NCBI GenBank assembly: GCA_001805565.1 | Contig: MHGM01000005.1 | Span: forward strand, 1-5,402 | Source: Omnitrophica WOR_2 bacterium RIFCSPHIGHO2_01_FULL_52_10 | GTDB lineage: Bacteria > Omnitrophota > Gorgyraeia > Zapsychrales > Zapsychraceae | DNA length: 5,402 nucleotides | Direction of reading: 5' to 3' | Part shown: positions 1 through 5,402 of the stretch, in pieces | Position numbering within the stretch: the first letter of the stretch is position 1 | Layout: every line of letters begins with the position of its first letter | Position numbers and translations under genes: made by a program | The notes under the pieces: model-generated | Told to the model about the DNA's origin: nothing | The model's input: only the letters and a program-made list of their open reading frames with translations | Databases searched by the model: none

Positions 1-20
1 AAGAGTTGAGACGGGAGGAT

Positions 21-147
21 AAATTCGAAATCCGAAGCACGAAATCCGAAACAAATTATAAATTTCAAGTTCCAAACGCCAGGTTTTTTAGTTTGGGCAG
101 GGGGATTTAGATATTGTTTCGAATTTCGAATTTCGGGGTTCGAGTTT
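21..147. repeat. Long imperfect palindrome of 7-nt units before scpA
   Basis: This element fills the space upstream of scpA. Positions 21-77 pair without gaps with 147-91 around a centre at 84. By hand count 40 of 57 positions are Watson-Crick, 6 more are G-U, and the apical loop is 78-90. The outer arms are built from 7-mers starting with CG: cgaaatc, cgaagca, cgaaatc, cgaaaca at 26-53 on the left, and cgaattt, cgaattt, cggggtt, cgagttt at 120-147 on the right. The inner stem tccaaac (71-77) with gtttggg (91-97) lies on the same axis. The 3' arm ends 9 nt before the scpA ATG. No poly-T run follows, so it is not a standard terminator. It could be a mobile or REP-like intergenic repeat, an RNA processing or stability hairpin, or a translational control element; the sequence alone cannot decide. 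No promoter is convincing in 1-156. Confidence 0.8.
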
Positions 148-156
148 TAAGAACTC

Positions 157-948
157 ATGGGATACAAACTGAAGCTGGAAATCTTTGAAGGGCCGCTGGA
201 TTTGTTGCTGTATCTTATTAAAAAAGACGATATCGACATCCACGACATTCCCATCAGCCAGATCACCGCGCAGTACCTGCAATACATCAACATGATGAAA
301 ATGCTGGATCTCGACGTGGTGGGAGATTTTTTGGTCATGGCCGCGACTCTGATGCAGATTAAGTCCAGAATGCTCCTGCCGCCGGATCCCAATGAGCAGC
401 CTGAAGAAGAACTCGACCCGCGCGATGAACTGGCCCGCCGGTTGCTGGAATACAAGAAGTTCAAGGAGATCGCCGAAGCCCTTAAAGAAAAAGAAACCCT
501 GCGGCAGGACTTTTTCGGCCGCCACATCGATCCCGGCGCACTCCAGCAATTACGTGAAGAATCCAGAGAAATTTATTATGAGGCCAGCCTTTTTGATCTG
601 ATCAGCGCCCTGTCCGAAGCGCTCAAAAAAGCCCCGGAAGAAGTGATCCACGAGATCATTACGGAAGAATTTACCGTTGAAAAAAAAATACATGACGTTT
701 TGCATCTTTTGCTCAAGGAGTCCTCAATCCGCTTGCAGGATCTCTTCCAGCGGGCCCGCACAAAGATCGAGATCATCGTGACGTTTTTGGCCGTCCTGGA
801 ACTGATCCGTTTAAAAGAACTCATTGCCGTCCAAAAAGGCGTCTTTGGCGAGATCGAGGTCATGCGTAACCAGAAACAAATTATCCCCATGGATGAGGAC
901 GCGGACGATGGAAGAGCGCAAAGCGATTCTGTTCAATCAGGAAACTGA
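157..948 (+). CDS. scpA: Segregation and condensation protein A (ScpA, kleisin subunit)
   Basis: ScpA is the kleisin that bridges the Smc ATPase heads and binds ScpB in the bacterial condensin, which compacts newly replicated origins and helps segregate them on the nucleoid. The 263-residue product has the full family layout. The N-terminal Smc-neck-binding domain contains FEGPLDLLLYLI at residues 10-21, followed by the IDIHDIPISQIT segment and LMQIKSRMLLP at 65-75. An acidic linker (about 77-95) and a charged helical middle follow. The C-terminal winged helix (about 195-235) holds TFLAVLELIRLKEL and a FGEIEV ending. The start is fixed by the canonical N-terminus and an in-frame TAA at 148-150. 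No Shine-Dalgarno is visible, and a palindrome arm ends 9 nt upstream. Its last 41 nt overlap ruvB. The usual partner scpB does not follow. Confidence 0.95.
   Translation: MGYKLKLEIFEGPLDLLLYLIKKDDIDIHDIPISQITAQYLQYINMMKMLDLDVVGDFLVMAATLMQIKSRMLLPPDPNEQPEEELDPRDELARRLLEYKKFKEIAEALKEKETLRQDFFGRHIDPGALQQLREESREIYYEASLFDLISALSEALKKAPEEVIHEIITEEFTVEKKIHDVLHLLLKESSIRLQDLFQRARTKIEIIVTFLAVLELIRLKELIAVQKGVFGEIEVMRNQKQIIPMDEDADDGRAQSDSVQSGN
895..900 (+). promoter_or_regulatory. Probable ribosome binding site of ruvB inside scpA
   Basis: The hexamer gaggac lies 7 nt before the ATG at 908, within the acidic-tail codons of scpA. It supports 908 over the in-frame ATGs at 824 and 893 as the ruvB start. 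It is the only purine-rich Shine-Dalgarno-like site at good spacing in the window. Because the same bases encode Asp-Glu-Asp in ScpA, the match may be partly chance. Confidence 0.5.
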
Positions 949-1939
949 AGAAGACCGGGTCTACAGTTTGTCCCTGCGCCCCGCGCAGTTAAGCGAATTT
1001 GTGGGGCAAACTGAACTGATGGCCAATCTTCAGGTGTCGCTGCAAGCGGCCAAAGGGCGGCAGGAATGCCTCGAACATATCTTGCTCTCGGGGCCGCCGG
1101 GTTTGGGAAAAACGACCCTGGCGAATATCGTCGCCCATGAAATGGGCGCCCGCATCACCATTACCTCCGGCCCGGCCATTGAGCGCGCCGGAGACCTGAT
1201 CGGGATCCTCACCAATCTCGGGGAAGGCGACATCCTTTTTATCGACGAGATCCACCGCCTCTCGAAGGTCGTCGAAGAATTTTTGTACCCGGCCATGGAA
1301 AGTTTCCAGATCGACTTTGTCGTGGATAAAGGGCCCTACGCCAAGACGATCAATTTCAACCTCAAACCATTTACGCTTATTGGCGCGACGACCCGCAGCG
1401 GTCTGCTGGCCGCGCCGCTGCGTGAACGTTTCGGGATATTTCATCACCTGGATTTTTACAACGCGCAGGAATTAAGCCAGATCGTGGCCAATTCCGCTCG
1501 TAAGCTTAACGTGCAGCTCGAGACGCCGGCCGCCCTGGAGATCGCGCGCCGCGCGCGGGGAACGCCGCGCATCGCCAACCGGCTGCTGCGCCGCGTGCGC
1601 GATTACGCTCAAGTCAAAACAAAAGCCGGACACATTACCGCCGCCGTTGCGGATGAGGCGTTGCGCGCCCTGGCCATCGACGAGATCGGACTCGATGACA
1701 AAGACCGCAAACTCCTGAAGGTGATCGCGCAGAATTACAAGGGAGGGCCCGTCGGTATCGAAACGCTGGCCGCCACCCTCAATGAAGAACTGGACACCAT
1801 TGTCGATGTGATTGAGCCGTATCTGCTGAAGATCGGTTTTTTAAAGCGCACGCCCCGCGGCCGCGAACTCACGCAAGCGGCAGGCGAGCATTTGAAGGTC
1901 CTTCCGGCCGCCAAAGAAACCCAGCCCAAACTTTATTAA
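908..1939 (+). CDS. ruvB: Holliday junction branch migration ATPase RuvB
   Basis: RuvB is the hexameric AAA+ motor that, loaded by RuvA, pumps DNA through Holliday junctions in recombinational repair; RuvC then cuts. From ATG 908 the product is 343 residues, the normal family length. Visible parts are the N-terminal SLRPAQLSEFVGQ block, Walker A GPPGLGKTT (62-70), Walker B FIDEIH (111-116), sensor 1 GATTRSG (159-165), the arginine-finger segment LRERFG (171-176), sensor 2 GTPRIANRLLRRVRDYAQ (from 218), and a C-terminal winged helix (about 267-325) ending in the DNA-contact motif RTPRGR. An upstream in-frame ATG at 824 would add 28 unconserved residues read in a shifted frame through scpA, so it is rejected. 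The gene overlaps scpA by 41 nt, which suggests translational coupling. ruvA and ruvC are not adjacent. The next gene begins 5 nt after the stop. Confidence 0.97.
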   Translation: MEERKAILFNQETEEDRVYSLSLRPAQLSEFVGQTELMANLQVSLQAAKGRQECLEHILLSGPPGLGKTTLANIVAHEMGARITITSGPAIERAGDLIGILTNLGEGDILFIDEIHRLSKVVEEFLYPAMESFQIDFVVDKGPYAKTINFNLKPFTLIGATTRSGLLAAPLRERFGIFHHLDFYNAQELSQIVANSARKLNVQLETPAALEIARRARGTPRIANRLLRRVRDYAQVKTKAGHITAAVADEALRALAIDEIGLDDKDRKLLKVIAQNYKGGPVGIETLAATLNEELDTIVDVIEPYLLKIGFLKRTPRGRELTQAAGEHLKVLPAAKETQPKLY

Positions 1940-4900
1940 TCACCATGGGATTAGCCAAAACGTTTATCATGCTCGGTATTGCCTTTATCCTGATCGGAGG
2001 CATGTTATCCTTTGCCGGAAGAATTCCCTGGCTGGGACGCCTGCCCGGGGATATTGTCATCAAAAAAGAAAACCTTTCCTTTTATTTTCCGCTGACCACA
2101 TGCCTGTTATTAAGCGCCCTGCTAAGTTTCGTTCTTTTCTTATGGCGACAGCGATGATCCGCGTTCTCATCGTTACGGGTCTGCTGGCGGGAAATTGCGC
2201 GTACGTCCACGCGGCCGAACCGTCAAGCGAAAAGTATGTCCGTGTGGCCATTTCCAGCGATATCCCTGAGCTGAACTTTTCCATACGGGGCAAGTACAAG
2301 ATCCTCGACCTTCGATCCGGCGCGGTTCTCGAAGAGGGAAGAGGTCTGCGGGAGTCCCGGCTGTCCACGCATCTGGGCGGCATCAAGATCAATGACGCGG
2401 AATATCCTTTACGCAAGATCCGCGTGACGTCCACCAAGGACATCACGCTGTATCCGGGGGATAAAGCGCAGCGTTACCGCGGGGCGCTGGATATCATCCA
2501 AAAATCCAATAAAAAATTTCTGGTCGTTAACACGGTCGAACTTGAACAATACATCCGCGGCGTTTTGTACCACGAAGTTTCGCACCGCTGGCCGATGGAG
2601 GCGATGAAAGCCCAGGCCGTGGCCGCCCGCACCTACGCGCTTTATCAGATGAAAAAAAATAAAAATGACGAATACGATGTGACCGGCGACATTTACTCCC
2701 AGGTCTACGGCGGCAAGAGCGCCGAACGATTCCGCACCAACATCGCGGTCAAGCGTACTTTGGGGGAGATCCTTGTCTATGATCATAAAGTCCTGCCGGC
2801 GTATTTTCACGCTTCCTGCGGCGGCCACACGGAAAGCGCCAGGAATATCTGGGGAGAAAACCTGCCGCCGCTCGCCGGCGTGCCGTGTTCGTTTTGCGCG
2901 CTCGCGCCGCATGCCAGCTGGAAGCGGAATTTCCGTTCCCAAGACATCCGGGACAAGCTTAACGCCAACGGATATGCCCTGGGCCCGATCCAGGACATCC
3001 GTGTGGTGAGCCGTAACCAGAGCGGCCGGATTAATAATCTGCTTTTTACCGCACGCGATGGTAAGACGACGATAATCCCTGGCATCAAATTCCGTGCGAT
3101 CATCGGCCCGAATATCATCAAAAGTAATAAGTACGAAATTATCATGAAAGGTTACTACTTTGACTTGATCGGCAAGGGCTGGGGGCACGGGGCAGGGATG
3201 TGCCAGTGGGGCGCGCACCAGATGGCCGAGGAGCGGCATAAATACGATGAGATCCTTACCCTTTATTATCCGGGCGCAAAAATCGTCAATTACCGCGAAC
3301 AACCGCCCGTTGACCTTCCCTGACCGACATGAATCCCAAGGACACATTGCAGCTTTCTGAATTTGACTTTGATCTGCCGCGGGGATTGATCGCCCAATAT
3401 CCGTTGCGTCAACGTGATCAGGCGCGGCTGATGGTCATTGACCGTCGGAACCAGGCGATTTCCCACGACGTCTTTGCCAAGGTAGAAAAATATTTACCAC
3501 CCGATTCCTGCATTGTGCTCAATGACAGCAAGGTCATCCCCGCACGGCTTCTGGGCCGCCGCGAGAAAACACCGGGCAAGGTCGAGGTCTTTCTTTTGAA
3601 GAAACTTCCCGAAGGGGACGGCTGTTCCTATGAAACATTGATCCGGCCGCTGCACCGGTTAAATTTAAATGAAAAGATACAGTTTAACGGCGGCAGCCTG
3701 ACCGCCGAGCTGATCGATATCGAAAAACGGATCGTACGTTTTAATCGCAAGGATGTGGCGGCGCAATTAAGAAAACACGGGCACATGCCGCTGCCGCCGT
3801 ACATCAAGCGCGCCGATGAACCGCTGGATCACAAATACTACCAGACCGTGTACGCCCGCAAGCCAGGTTCCGTGGCATCGCCCACAGCAGGGTTGCACTT
3901 TACGCCGGCGCTGTTGAACGCGTTACGCAAGAAAGGACACGGTATCGAAACCGTCACGCTGCATGTCAATCTGGCGACGTTTCGCATGGTGGAAACAGAC
4001 GATATCACGCGGCACAAGATGCACACCGAAGAGTATTCACTCACAAAAAAAAGTTTTGTCTCCATTCAACAGACAAAAACGAAGGGCCGTAAAATCGTTG
4101 CCGTGGGCACGACATCCTGCCGTGTCCTGGAAACATTGGCCGCGAATTCCGCGCGGCTGAATGGGGAAACGGATATTTTTATTTATCCCGGATACACATT
4201 GAGCGCGGTGGATATTCTGATAACCAATTTCCATTTGCCGCGCAGTACGTTGTTGATGCTGGTCTACGCTTTTGGCGGAACAAAATTGATGAAGGAGGCC
4301 TACGCGCAGGCTATTCGTGAAAAGTATCGGTTTTACAGTTACGGGGATGCGATGATTATTGTTTAATTGAATCGTATTTCGTATCTCGTATATCGTATCT
4401 CGCAAACGACGAGATACGAGCGACGGGATACGAGATACGGACACAATATGTTCCAACTTATCAAAAAAGACGCGAAAACAAATGCGCGACGCGGAGTTCT
4501 CCACACGGCGCATGGCGAGATCCAGTCGCCATTTTTCATGCCGGTGGGAACCAACGCCACGGTCAAGACGCTGACCAACGAAGACTTGTTGGAATTGGAC
4601 TCGCCAATTGTCCTCTCGAATACGTACCATCTTTTTTTGCGTCCCGGGATGGAGGTCATCGCGAAAGCCGGCGGTCTGCACAAATTCATGAGTTGGCCGC
4701 GCCCGATTTTAACCGACAGCGGCGGCTATCAGGTCTTCAGTCTTTCCAAGTTAAGAGAACTCAATGATGATGGAGTTTTCTTTCAGTCGCATATCGATGG
4801 TTCAACGCAATTTTTTTCGCCGGAGAAGGTCATCGAGATCGAAGAGGTCCTCGGTTCGGACATGATTATGCCTTTGGATGAATGCGCGCCATATCCGTGC

Positions 4901-5402
4901 GAGCAAACGGAGGCGGAAACCTCCGTTAAACGCACAACGCTTTGGGCGCAACGTTCGTGGAAATATTTCCTGGCGCGGAAAATGCAAGGCAAACAACATT
5001 TATTCGGTATTGTGCAGGGTGCGACGTACAAAGATCTGCGCGAGCGTTCCGCCCGGGAAATAATCGGCATCGGATTCGACGGCTACGCCGTGGGAGGAGT
5101 AAGCGTGGGGGAACCAGTCGAGGTTATGTTTGAAACGCTCGATTGGGTGATGCCGCTTTTGCCGCAGGACCGGCCGCGGTATTTTATGGGCATTGGCATG
5201 CCGGACCAGATCGTGCGTGCCGTGGCAGAAGGCATCGATATGTTCGACACCTGCGTCCCGACGCGTTACGGCCGTAACGGCTCGGCGTTCACCTCCGCGG
5301 GGCGCAAAGTGATCCGCAATGCCCAATACGCGACCGATTTTACTCCGTTGGATGACCAATGCGCCTGCGCGGTGTGCCGCAAATACACCCGCGCTTATAT
5401 CC

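Overview
This 5.4 kb window is a compact, all plus-strand bacterial housekeeping block. From left to right it holds a 127-nt imperfect palindrome, scpA (chromosome segregation), ruvB (Holliday-junction motor), a small DUF2905 membrane protein, an exported SpoIID/LytB-type peptidoglycan enzyme, queA, a second palindrome, and tgt, which runs off the right edge. The six coding regions fill nearly everything. Gaps between genes are 5 nt or less, or are overlaps (41 nt for scpA/ruvB, 4 nt for DUF2905/spoIID). The only two real intergenic spaces (about 1-156 and 4367-4447) are almost entirely filled by inverted repeats. No RNA gene, CRISPR array, insertion sequence or convincing rho-independent terminator is visible.

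Organism: the order ruvB - DUF2905 - spoIID-like - queA - tgt is the one familiar from Clostridia and several deep-branching anaerobic lineages. The sequence looks mid-GC, Shine-Dalgarno motifs are scarce, and the intergenic spaces hold heptanucleotide palindromes of the CGAAATY and CGTATCT type. From memory of similar sequences, this combination suggests an uncultivated Gram-negative-type lineage such as Candidatus Omnitrophota (OP3). That is inference only; a protein tree of RuvB or Tgt would settle it.

How the genes fit together: ScpA (the kleisin of the Smc-ScpAB condensin) and RuvB both serve chromosome maintenance and are linked by an overlapping start, yet scpB does not follow scpA and ruvA/ruvC are not next to ruvB. 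The SpoIID-like enzyme is presumably envelope-remodelling, and the DUF2905 protein is a two-helix membrane partner of unknown role. QueA and Tgt catalyse two steps of queuosine tRNA modification: Tgt inserts preQ1 at the wobble base and QueA converts it to epoxyqueuosine.

The most unusual material is the pair of intergenic palindromes. They have different unit sequences but the same design: four CG-initiated 7-mers on each arm, mirrored about a centre, with the 3' arm ending 8-9 nt before the start codon of the next gene (scpA or tgt).
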